Shown here in pieces: positions 55,824 through 64,000 of a DNA stretch of 64,000 nucleotides. Source of the stretch: CAIVVT01 sp963757265 (GTDB taxonomy: Bacteria; Acidobacteriota; Terriglobia; Bryobacterales; Bryobacteraceae); contig CAVWRA010000004.1 in NCBI GenBank assembly GCA_963757265.1, positions 186,001-250,000 of the forward strand, given 5' to 3'. A model generated the notes under the pieces. It had not been told where the DNA came from. It made no database searches and saw only the letters and a program-made list of their open reading frames with translations. The position numbers and the translations under genes are program-made. Position 1 is the stretch's first letter. Every line of letters starts with the position of its first letter.

Positions 55824-56084
55824 TTGAAGCAAGCGATGAACGAAGAGGAATTGCGGGCAGAACTCGAACGCGTGAAAGCCGAGAACGAGGCTCTGAAGAA
55901 GCGCGGGCAGCGTGGGGGCAACACCATGCTGAAGGTCAGCGAGAAGGGCGGGGTGTCGGTCTACGGCCTGGGGCGATTCCCAGTCACGCTGTACAGGGAG
56001 CAGTGGGAGAAACTGCTGGCGATGAGCGACGAGATCAAGGCGTTCATCGCAGCGAACAAGGACCGGCTCAAGGCCAAGGAGTAG
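55824..56084 (+). CDS. Small coiled-coil protein of unknown function
   Basis: The 86-aa product starts with a charged coiled coil (MNEEELRAELERVKAENEAL). A compact domain with VSEKGGVSVYGLGRFPVTLY and REQWEKLLAMSDEIKAFIAA follows. Similar small proteins are widespread in soil bacteria, but I know no function. The start is TTG 55824 or ATG 55836. Confidence 0.6.
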   Translation: MKQAMNEEELRAELERVKAENEALKKRGQRGGNTMLKVSEKGGVSVYGLGRFPVTLYREQWEKLLAMSDEIKAFIAANKDRLKAKE

Positions 56085-56227
56085 GCTGAAACCGGAGCTC
56101 AGGCTGAGATGATTGCGGGCAGAACCGGCCAGCCAGGGCCCGGATGGTGCGTCAATGTCCGGTGACGCACCACCCTGTTCACACCCACCAGTTCGTCAAA
56201 GGCCTGTTGTTGGCGGGTTTTGGCCGA

Positions 56228-56512
56228 TCATGGATCGGTTTGTCCGCGCGGACGATGACTAGTGCGGGTCAACACCACCAACGAAGCAAGCCCGGGGCGT
56301 TGCCGCAATCGCGTGAGCAGTTCCGGCCCGATCTTCTCAGGCATGTTCCAGCCCGCCGGAACCAGTTTCACGGTTGTCTTTTCGGCTTCCATCAACTACA
56401 GAGCTTCTCTGCCGTTGGCCGCCTCGCGAACCTCGAACCCGAGTTCCTTCAAGGTCTTGGAGAGGATCATTCGAACGGCTCTCGAATCGTCTACAACTAG
56501 CGCTTTCGCCAT
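56228..56512 (-). pseudogene. CheY-like receiver, dead copy
   Basis: The frame starts MAKALVVDDSRAVRMILSKT then LKELGFEVREAANGREAL, a clear receiver N-terminus. A TAG at 56396-56398 follows. It resumes LMEAEKTTVKLVPAGWNMPE, where the phosphoacceptor Asp (usually ADWNMP) is Gly, and runs to LASLVVL before losing similarity. A stop plus a lost active site indicate decay. It lies 83 bases after the chemoreceptor stop on the same strand. Confidence 0.68.
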
Positions 56513-56594
56513 TATTTCACCTGTATTGTTTGGTTAAGGCGTGGCCCGGCGGATGGATAGACACCGCCGGGCCTTCCCCAGGTTCTGGGCTCAA

Positions 56595-59500
56595 TCAGAA
56601 CGTAAACTTCGCCACAACTGTCTGCAGTCGCGCCGCCATCTGGCTCAACTCTTGCGATGCCTTCTGCGTGTCGTTGGCGCCCTGCGTGGTATTCTTCGCC
56701 GCCATGGCCACCCCGCCGATGTTCTTGGCGATGTCGTTCGACTCCCTTGGCAGCTTCGGTCACGCTGCGGCCAATCTCGTTGGTGGTCACTGTCTGTTCT
56801 TCCACCGCCGTGGCAATGCTGTTGGAGATGTCGTTGATCTGGTTGATAATGGTGCCGATCTCCTCGATCGCCTTGACGGCACCCTTGGTATCGCCCTGGA
56901 TCGCATCAATTTTCTGGCCGATATCCTCGGTGGCTTTGGCTGTTTGCTTGGCCAGTTCCTTCACTTCATTGGCCACCACAGCAAAGCCCTTGCCCGCTTC
57001 GCCGGCGCGGGCCGCCTCGATAGTCGCATTGAGGGCCAGCAGGTTGGTCTGCTGCGCGATCGAGGTAATCACCTTGATCACGTTGCCGATCTCCTGGCTG
57101 GATTCGCCCAGTTTCTTCACGGTTACATTGGTCGTCTGCGCCACACTGACGGCATTCTTGGCCACCCGAGCCGACTCGTTGGCGTTCTTGGCGATCTCGC
57201 GGATTGAGGACTGCATCTGCTCGGAGGCCGATGCGACCGAGGAAACATTCCTCGAAACCTGCTCGCTGGCCGCAGAGACTACGTTCGCTTGCGTTGCAGT
57301 CTCCTCGGCGTTCCCCGCCATCTGCTGGCTGACCGCCGTCAGTTCTTCGGAGGAGGAGGCCAACGTCGTCGCGTTTTGCGCCGTGACCTTCAAGGGCTCG
57401 ACGATCGCATCCAGCGTGCTGTTGACGCCTTCGATGATTCTTCGATAGTCACCTTGGTGCTTTGTAGCGTCGGCCCGGGTTCCCACCCGCCCGTCAGCCG
57501 CGGCTTTGGCCAGCAACGCCGCATCTCCCACCAGTGCGTTGATGTTGTCGATGCAGTTGTTGAAGTTGTTCTTAATCCCGTCGAAGTCGCCTTTGAAGGT
57601 GTCGGTAATCCTGGGCGGAATGTCGCCCTTCGAGATACGTTCCAAGTACCCGGCGCAAAAGTTCACTGGGCCGATCACCGCGTCGAGGGTCTGGTTGACG
57701 CCCTCGACAATCTTGCGATAGTCGCCCTGGTGCTTCGAGGCATCGGCGCGCGTCGCCAGTTTGCCTTCCACCGCCGCCTTGGACAGCATCGCAGCGTCTC
57801 CCACCAGTGCGTTGATGTTATTCTTCAACAATACGAGCCACTCATGGATCTGGTCCTGTTCGGAAGCTTTGTCCATCGATGAGGTCATGTCGCCGTTGGC
57901 GATCCTCGTTACATACGCCACCAACTCGGTCAGCCAGTCGTGCACGCCGTTGACAGCATTCTTCATTTTTTCGTGATCGCCCTTGCAGGCAATCTCGACC
58001 TTTTCTCGCAAATTGCCTCCACGAACTAGCGCGAGAATCCGATTGCCTTCGCCGATCGGCAGCAGGATGGCGTCCAGTATCTCGTTGACGCCCTCGACGA
58101 TCTTGCGGTACTCGCCCTGGTGCTTTGTTGCGTCTGCGCGTGCGGCCAACTTTCCTTCCCCCGCCGCCTTCACCAGCAACGCCGCCTCGGCCACCAGCGC
58201 CCGGATGTTATCGATGCAGTTGTTCAGGTTGTTCTTGATCTCGTTGAAGTCGCCGTTGTAGCTGTCGGTGATCTTGGGCGGGATGTCGCCCTTCGAGATG
58301 CGGTCCACGTACTCGGCGGACATGTTCAACGGCTTGATGACGTTGTCCAGCGTCAGGTTGAAGCCCTCGATGACCTTGCGGAAGTCTCCAGCGAACTTGG
58401 ACGCGTCAGCGCGCGTTGCCAGTCGTCCCTCCGCAGCCGCGTGCGTCAACGAAGTGGTTTCCGCAACTAAGCGGGTCAGATTGCCTCGCAGGAGATCCAT
58501 CTTTTCATTGGCGATAACCTGCTTTCCTGGCAATCGGTCCAGCACCATCGAAAAATCGCCCTCAGCGTACGAGCCGATGATTTGCAGGATCTTGAATATG
58601 TTGTTTATGTGAAGACGCGACGCCTCATTAACGTCCTTCGCCATGCGCTGATAAGCGCCTTGGAATTTTTCGGCGTCTATAAAGGCCTCGACGTCACCGG
58701 CCTTTTGTGCTTGGTACGTTTCCGCCGAGGCGTTTAGCAGCCCATTGAGGGCTTCGATGCAGGTATTCAGGTTGTTCTTGATCTCGTTGAAGTCGCCGTT
58801 GTAATTGTCGGTGATCTTGGGCGGAATGTCGCCCTTCGAGATGCGGTCAACGTACTCGGCGGAGACGTTCAGCGGCTTGATGACGTTGTCCAGCGTCAGG
58901 TTGAAGCTCTCGATGACCTTGCGATAGTCGCCCTGGTGCTTGCTGGCATCGGCGCGCGTGGCCAGCTTGCCTTCCACAGCAGCCTTTGCCAGGCCAGTGG
59001 CATCGTTGGTCATTTGGTTCAGGTTTTCCATCAACGTGATAGCTGCCGGAACGAGTTCATCGTGTTCGGACCGCTTGCCCATGGCCTTCAGAGACGCTAT
59101 TTCCCCCAGATCGCCTTTGGCGATGTCCTTGAAGAAGTTGATTACATGCAGAATCCTGTCTCGCACCTGGTTCGTGGCTTGTGCCACCTCCGCATAGACC
59201 CCGGCATAATCTCCTTCCACGGGCTTGCTAAAATCGTTGACCGCCATCCTCTTGAGTGCCGCATTCGACTCGACCAAGCCCCTGAGGCCGTCGATGCAGT
59301 TGTTCAGGTTGTTCTTGATCTCGTTGAAATCGCCGTTGTAGGTGTCGGTTATTTTGGGCGGGATGTCGCCCTTGGAGATGCGGTCCATGTACTCAGCCGA
59401 CACATTCAGCGGTTTGATGACCGCATCCAGCATCCCGTTGAGGCTCTCAACGATGCTACGGTCGTCACCCTGGAACGCGTCGGCCCGCACCCGCTCCGCC

Positions 59501-59667
59501 AGGCGGCCTTGCTGGAGCGCGGTGGTCACCCGCAGTAGTTCTTCTCGAAGCAGGTGCCTGGTTTGCGTTTCCCGCGCATCTGTTACTGGACCGTCCAAAA
59601 CGGCGGGGCCGGTGGACGGTTTGCGGCCGGGAGGAACTCGCCGGTCGTCCTCGATCTGTCTTGCCAT
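56595..59667 (-). CDS. Soluble poly-HAMP methyl-accepting chemotaxis protein, frameshift near the 3' end
   Basis: The roughly 1024-aa receptor has no signal peptide or membrane helix. Residues 40-770 are a tandem array of HAMP-like units, shown by at least five copies of ISKGDIPPKITD-x-YNGDFNE and by repeated ATRADASKHQGDYRKVIE. A MCP signalling domain follows, with hairpin tip IKVITSIAQQTNLLALNATI then EAARAGEAGKGFAVVANEVK. One shift near 56740 (AAGGGAGTCG) moves the last 48 codons to a frame ending NTTQGANDTQKAS and KFTF at a TGA in 56595-56597. The ATG has AAGGAGC upstream. It is probably a cytoplasmic sensor acting with a CheA/CheY system; the adjacent CheY-like gene is dead. Confidence 0.88.
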
Positions 59668-59999
59668 TTTCCTTGCTCCTTTGCATTTCCATCGCGTTAC
59701 TACGCCGTCGCCGGCGCCTGATTCTCGATCCCCTGTTGTGTTCGGACGTCCGATAAGCTCACGGTTGCCATCCGTCGCAATTCACGCAGCCGTTCGTTGC
59801 AGTGTTCTGGTGGGCGGATATCGACCATTTGTGCTCCTTCACTCCACTCTCAGAAGAGTGCACCGGAGGAACGTCCGATCCCTTTGCGCCGCAACGTGGA
59901 GCCAACGGCGCCCGCAATAGAACAGCGACGCAGCGGACTACCTCAATGCGCGGTTAGGGGCCAAGCCGAAAGGGGATTCAAGCCGGCCCACTCCCGGCA
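59668..59999. other. Intergenic region, nothing recognised
   Basis: This is upstream of the chemoreceptor, with no supported ORF. Its promoter should be here, but no motif stands out. Confidence 0.35.
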
Positions 60000-60398
60000 T
60001 TAACTGTTCTTGTCGGGATCCTTACCGGAAGTGACCCAATCAACCGCCTTCTGCTGCCATTGCGGCTCGGCGGACGCGTCCAGGTAACGTTCCCAAGTGT
60101 GAATCCCTGACTCCTTGGCGAGGCGGCGGAACTGGACGGTCGTTACTGCGTTGCTAAGGATAACAGCGGAACGCTGCATACCGGCCCGCTTATAAAGCTG
60201 CTGGCCCTCGACCATGATGGCCTGCGCGGCAGAAGGCAGGGGCGCTAGAGTCCGCATGTCCACGATCACACCGAAGGAACTGATGACGCCTGCCAGTTTG
60301 TTCTTGGACTCTTCCAGCCACTCCTTCATCTCGGCCGGTTCGATGAACCCGCCGAGTGTGATAAAAAAGCCTGAACTACGCTTCTCAATCTTGTACAT
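60000..60398 (-). CDS. SpoIIAA/STAS-like small protein
   Basis: The 132-aa protein has a STAS-like layout: GFFITLGGFIEPAEMKEWLE, VISSFGVIVDMRTLAPLPSA and RSAVILSNAVTTVQFRRLAK. The phosphorylatable Ser motif is replaced by MRTLAP. It resembles SpoIIAA-like proteins of soil bacteria. GGAGACACC precedes the ATG. It may modulate signalling by the adjacent chemoreceptor, which is inferred from place. Confidence 0.62.
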   Translation of the reverse strand: MYKIEKRSSGFFITLGGFIEPAEMKEWLEESKNKLAGVISSFGVIVDMRTLAPLPSAAQAIMVEGQQLYKRAGMQRSAVILSNAVTTVQFRRLAKESGIHTWERYLDASAEPQWQQKAVDWVTSGKDPDKNS

Positions 60399-60428
60399 GG
60401 GGTGTCTCCTCGTTTCGAATCAGAATGC

Positions 60429-61382
60429 CTATCCGCCTTCACGTGGCTGGAAGCGTTTCGTCAATACGAGGACAAGCGCCTCGCCTTGCGATCTGCCGCG
60501 GGCACCATACTCAAACAGCCCACGTAGCTGCACGAAGAACATTTGCCGAGGGAAGATCTTCATCACTTCAATGCCGCTCGCGAAGACACGATCCCTCACC
60601 GACGCATCCCAGGTGACGTCTTTGCCCGAGTCCTCCGTGACCTTCCGCTGCATATAGCCCACCGCCCCGATTTTCAACAGCGGCCGCACTGCGTTGGCGA
60701 GGCCATATTCCACGTGAAAATCGTCGCCCATCTTAACGGCCTCACCCTCCTTAGTTGCGTGGAACTCGTAGCGGCCCAGGGCTGACGCAGACCACTTCTT
60801 CTTCGAGTCGGGATACCAGGTGGCGCCGAAAGTCGGCATGATCGTCCATTCGTCGCTGCCCGCCTTGGTCGCACTCTGCCGGTCCCAGGTTCCGGTGGGC
60901 GCGAAAAAAGACGGCGCCACGCCAGCATCGTAGTGCTTGCCATGCCAGGACAAGATGACTGGATCGAAATAGAGATCGCCCATCGAGATGCTACTCTGCT
61001 TGAAGCCCTCCACAGCGATCTTCAGATTGATGTCCTCAATGGGCACCAGAACATCCATTCCCACGTCGGCGCGCAGGAACTTTTTCTTGGTGATCCAGAT
61101 AAGGCGTGGCGCGGTCGCCAACACATTCACGTTGAAACCCATCGGAACGGCATTGCCCTTGGAATCACACATGGCAGTGGTGTGAATCTCAAAGGTGTAC
61201 CACCGCAAATAGAAGCCCGGCGGCGGGGTTGACGCAGCGTCGATTCCTTCGGCGCCCAACGGGTAAACGTTGCCCGTCTGGCCGAGGTCGGCGCCGCTCC
61301 CAGCGACGGCGCACAGCAAGAAAAATAACAAGATGTTTTTGAGGTTCTTCACAATATGCTCCCGTTGAGTTAGTACTTTCAT
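60429..61382 (-). CDS. Outer-membrane transporter-like beta-barrel (MetA/phenol-pathway family)
   Basis: The 317-aa protein has a signal peptide (ILLFFLLCAVAGSGA). The mature region begins YPLGAEGIDAASTPPPGFYL and continues FDPVILSWHGKHYDAGVAPS, IMPTFGATWYPDSKKKW and GDDFHVEYGLANAVRPLLKI, ending FVQLRGLFEYGARGRSQGEA and VLTKRF. This matches the transporter family of the MetA phenol degradation pathway, thought to be outer-membrane channels for hydrophobic compounds. The substrate here is unknown. Confidence 0.78.
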   Translation of the reverse strand: MKVLTQREHIVKNLKNILLFFLLCAVAGSGADLGQTGNVYPLGAEGIDAASTPPPGFYLRWYTFEIHTTAMCDSKGNAVPMGFNVNVLATAPRLIWITKKKFLRADVGMDVLVPIEDINLKIAVEGFKQSSISMGDLYFDPVILSWHGKHYDAGVAPSFFAPTGTWDRQSATKAGSDEWTIMPTFGATWYPDSKKKWSASALGRYEFHATKEGEAVKMGDDFHVEYGLANAVRPLLKIGAVGYMQRKVTEDSGKDVTWDASVRDRVFASGIEVMKIFPRQMFFVQLRGLFEYGARGRSQGEALVLVLTKRFQPREGG

Positions 61383-61598
61383 CCGTTACTCAGAATCTGG
61401 CGAACCGCTCGTCTGCCGAAATGGTGGTTTGGAGGCTCTTAATCTCTCCCTCGAAGCCTTGCGGCCCCGCCTCGACTTTCGAGTAGGGGAGATTCTCGCC
61501 CCCGGCCATCCGGCTAGCGTGCTGATTCAGTTATCGGCACAACGGGCGACATGGATTGTCGGTATTTCGCTGTCAGCATTTCTCCTACACGGAAGCTG

Positions 61599-62291
61599 TC
61601 AGTCCGCCAAACGGTGAATGACAGCGTGGCGAACTAACTCGGCGGTGGTCTTCAATCCGAGCTTGAAGAGTACGCGGTTCCGGTAGGTGCTGATGGTTTT
61701 TTCGCTGAGTTCCAGGCGAGCGGCGATCTCTTTCACAGTTTTGCCCGCGCCCAGCAGCCGTAGCACCTCCCGCTCACGGATTGACAGGCTTCCATGAGTG
61801 GGGCGCCCGCGCCGTAGTCCCGCCGCGCCCGGCGGCGCCCCCGCAGCCATGGTGAGTTGGATGCTTGGGCCATCTGCTCGGAGCTCGGGGGCTGCGGAGC
61901 TCCCTTCCTGAGGATCGGTCGCCATCTCGACGTTATCCTCTGGACCGGCCGTGACCGCGCCTACCGCGCCCTGGAACTTCACGCGACCAGTGAACACGAG
62001 TATCGGCTGGTCTGGGCGCTTCTTATTCAATTCGGTCAGCAGATCGAGTGCTTGTCGATCCGGCAGGTCGATAGCAATAACCACCAGGTCCCATTGCTCG
62101 CCGAGCGCCAGATCGAGGCTCTCCGACCCAAATGTGCCCACGCCGAATTGAGAACAGTCGAATATTCCGGTGAGGATCTGCCTGACACCCCGCCGCACGA
62201 CAGCGTGGTTGTCCAGGATTAGAATTCGCAGCTTCTCTCGTGCAGGGCCCGCCACGGTTTTATCAAGGGTCCCGGTGCAAGGGTTACTCAC
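61599..62291 (-). CDS. LuxR-type response regulator with degenerate receiver
   Basis: The 230-aa protein has an N-terminal receiver-like fold (LRILILDNHAVVRRGVRQIL, VVIAIDLPDRQALDLL) with the phosphoacceptor-position Asp. The Lys-Pro end of the receiver is replaced by a low-complexity linker (VTAGPEDNVEMATDPQEGSS). The C-terminal LuxR HTH (LSIREREVLRLLGAGKTVKE then LELSEKTISTYRNRVLFKLG) is complete. It overlaps the stop of the upstream hybrid kinase by four bases, so the two are co-translated and likely work together. Confidence 0.85.
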   Translation of the reverse strand: MSNPCTGTLDKTVAGPAREKLRILILDNHAVVRRGVRQILTGIFDCSQFGVGTFGSESLDLALGEQWDLVVIAIDLPDRQALDLLTELNKKRPDQPILVFTGRVKFQGAVGAVTAGPEDNVEMATDPQEGSSAAPELRADGPSIQLTMAAGAPPGAAGLRRGRPTHGSLSIREREVLRLLGAGKTVKEIAARLELSEKTISTYRNRVLFKLGLKTTAELVRHAVIHRLAD

Positions 62292-64000
62292 GCGGGCTCC
62301 TCCCTGCCGAACATCACGCGCGCGACGGTGTCCAGCAACTCATTCACCTCAATGGGCTTGGCGATCGATGCTTGAGCCCCGAGGATTTTCGCCGCGCGGA
62401 GCAAGAGGCCTGCAAATTGGCCGGACACCGCGATAATCTTGAGCTGAGGCCGCATCCGGCGGAGGATTTGTATGGTTTCGATTCCTTCTTGCTCCGGCAT
62501 CGCCAGGTCCATGATCACCAGATCGACCTCGGCTGTCCTGAACTGCCGCACTGCTTCTTTGCCGTTCTCCGCTTCCAATATGTCGTAACCCACACCCGCC
62601 AGAACCTCGCGCAGGAAATCGCGCACTCCGACTTCATCGTCGACCACCAGAATGCGAGCCGCCGGTGCCGGCGGTCCCAACACCGCCCGGATCCTTCCGG
62701 CGAGCTCTTCCGGCGTGAAAGGCTTCTCGATGAAGTCAGTGCCCGCGTCCAGCACTCCATGCTGCAATATGGCGTTGTCGGCGTATCCGGACATGTATAG
62801 AACCTTGATCTCAGGCCGCAGTTTTCTCAGTCGGGTAACCAGTTCGCGGCCGTTCATGTGCGGCATCACCACGTCCGTCAAGACCAGGTGGATACGCGCG
62901 CTTTCCTGCTCGCAGATCAGCAGCGCCGCCCCTGCGTCGGCCGCTTCGATTACACGGTATCCATATGCTTTCAACGCCGCGACCACCAACCTGCGGACTT
63001 CCTCCTGGTCCTCCACCACCAGGATCGTCTCTTTCCCCCCCGGCTCCGCCACGGCCGCCGGCTGCTCGACGTCAGTTGTCGCCTCGGCCAGTGCGGGCAG
63101 GTAGATCTTGAACGTCGTACCTCGGCCTGGCTCGCTGTAGACATTGATGTGGCCGCCGCTCTGTGCCACGATGCCCTGGACCATCGACAGCCCCAGCCCT
63201 GTGCCCTTCCCGACTTCCTTAGTGGTGTAGAAGGGCTCGAAGATCCGCTGCTGCGTCGCTTCATCCATTCCCAATCCGGTATCGCTCACTGCCAGCAGGG
63301 CATAGCGGCCCAGGCGAGCCTCCGGATGCAGCTTCTGATAACTCTCGTCGCGCTCCACAAGGCTTGTCTCGATGAGCAGCCGGCCGCCTCCGGGCATGGC
63401 ATCCCTGGAATTCACCGCCAGATTCATGATGACCTGCTCCAGTTGGTGCGGATCCGCGTGCACCGTGAGGTCCTCCGTTGCGAACGAAAGCAATACCTCC
63501 ACGTCTTCGCCCAGCAGGCGTTGCAGAAACGACTGCATGTCCCTCACCAGGCAGTTGAGACTTAGTATGCGGGGCTGTAGGAGTTGCTTGCGGCTGAATG
63601 CCAGCAATTGCCGGGTAAGTCCCGCGGCCCGCTCTCCTGCCTGACGAATCTCCTCCATCTGGACCCTAAGCGGATCGTCAGCTCTCAGTCGGGCTAGCGC
63701 TAAATTGGCGTAGCCACTGATGACCGTTAACAGATTGTTGAAATCGTGAGCCACTCCGCCTGCCAGACGCGCGATAGATTCCATCTTCTGAGCGTGAGCG
63801 AGCTGCACGCGAAGCTTTTCTCGCTCAGTCTCGGCCTCTTTCCGCTCCGTAATGTCTCGCGTCACGCCAGTGCAGCCGATCGGCGTCCCATCGTCCGACC
63901 AAATGAAACTGGCGTTGACCTCAGCCCAGGAGGTAGTGCCGTCCTTGCGGAGCAGCTCCCATTCAATGGTGCGAACGGCGTGGCGGTCAAACTGTGGTAA
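62288..64000 (-). CDS. PAS-containing hybrid histidine kinase with two receivers (partial)
   Basis: The gene enters from the right edge. The visible part starts inside a PAS domain (TIEWELLRKDGTTSWAEVNA, GVTRDITER). HisKA has the H-box GGVAHDFNNLL, and the ATPase has MNLAVNSRDAMPGGG, DTGLGMDEAT and GKGTGLGLSMV. Two receivers follow: one with VLTDVVMP and FIEKPFTPEE, the other with LVIMDLAMP and SIAKPIEV. Phosphotransfer sites are conserved. There is no membrane helix in the part seen. Its end overlaps the LuxR-type regulator gene. Confidence 0.9.
   Translation of the reverse strand, partial: LPQFDRHAVRTIEWELLRKDGTTSWAEVNASFIWSDDGTPIGCTGVTRDITERKEAETEREKLRVQLAHAQKMESIARLAGGVAHDFNNLLTVISGYANLALARLRADDPLRVQMEEIRQAGERAAGLTRQLLAFSRKQLLQPRILSLNCLVRDMQSFLQRLLGEDVEVLLSFATEDLTVHADPHQLEQVIMNLAVNSRDAMPGGGRLLIETSLVERDESYQKLHPEARLGRYALLAVSDTGLGMDEATQQRIFEPFYTTKEVGKGTGLGLSMVQGIVAQSGGHINVYSEPGRGTTFKIYLPALAEATTDVEQPAAVAEPGGKETILVVEDQEEVRRLVVAALKAYGYRVIEAADAGAALLICEQESARIHLVLTDVVMPHMNGRELVTRLRKLRPEIKVLYMSGYADNAILQHGVLDAGTDFIEKPFTPEELAGRIRAVLGPPAPAARILVVDDEVGVRDFLREVLAGVGYDILEAENGKEAVRQFRTAEVDLVIMDLAMPEQEGIETIQILRRMRPQLKIIAVSGQFAGLLLRAAKILGAQASIAKPIEVNELLDTVARVMFGREEPA

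Overview
The window looks like a high-GC soil acidobacterium, most likely of the Solibacter/Bryobacter type. This rests on gene families rather than a marker gene. There is a VWA protein of the kind found mainly in Acidobacteria, a 1160-aa Oar-like TonB receptor with a carboxypeptidase-regulatory-like N-terminus, a sulfatase-like lipoprotein fused to TPRs, the tail of a TPR-type kinase or regulator, and HdeD/DUF1269 proteins. No rRNA, intact tRNA or CRISPR array was seen.

Region 1 (1-13.3 kb, all +) is a hydrogenase-4/formate-hydrogenlyase-type group 4 [NiFe] hydrogenase operon. Its order is a FAD/NAD diaphorase-like subunit, a maturation protease, HyfD-, HyfB-, HyfG-, HyfC-, HyfH-, HyfE-, HyfF- and HyfI-like subunits, then a receiver-only response regulator, a membrane histidine kinase and a cyclic-nucleotide-binding protein. 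Both Ni-binding motifs of the large subunit are present. Most genes up to 10.24 kb are broken by many one-base indels, mostly in short homopolymers, while residues between them stay conserved. This is either a poor consensus or very recent decay.

Region 2 (13.4-17.5 kb) and region 4 (42.1-46.0 kb) are mobile-DNA junctions. They hold two apparently identical 771-bp direct repeats 30,955 bp apart, each with the same 207-aa ORF of unknown function. They also hold four orphan 3' halves of different tRNAs, a tyrosine recombinase with an excisionase-like partner, an IS5-family element, and fragments of comM and phage-like genes.

Region 3 (18.4-42.2 kb) lies between the repeats and carries scavenging and surface functions. 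These are a beta-helix protein, a sulfatase-TPR lipoprotein, a TonB receptor divergent from an IclR regulator, a secreted protein of unknown function, two IS110 transposases (one with a stop), a VWA protein, a decayed sialate O-acetylesterase/alpha-galactosidase locus, a RhaT fragment, a pair of half-size EamA transporters and an aspartoacylase-like metallohydrolase.

Region 5 (46-64 kb) has a wHTH-ATPase-TPR regulator, HdeD and DUF1269 stress proteins, and an Mla-type lipid transport operon (STAS, permease, ATPase, MCE protein, lipoprotein). A truncated IS3 element follows. The minus strand then carries a membrane-less poly-HAMP chemoreceptor with a dead CheY-like gene, a STAS-like protein, a porin-like protein, a LuxR-type regulator and a hybrid histidine kinase that runs off the window.
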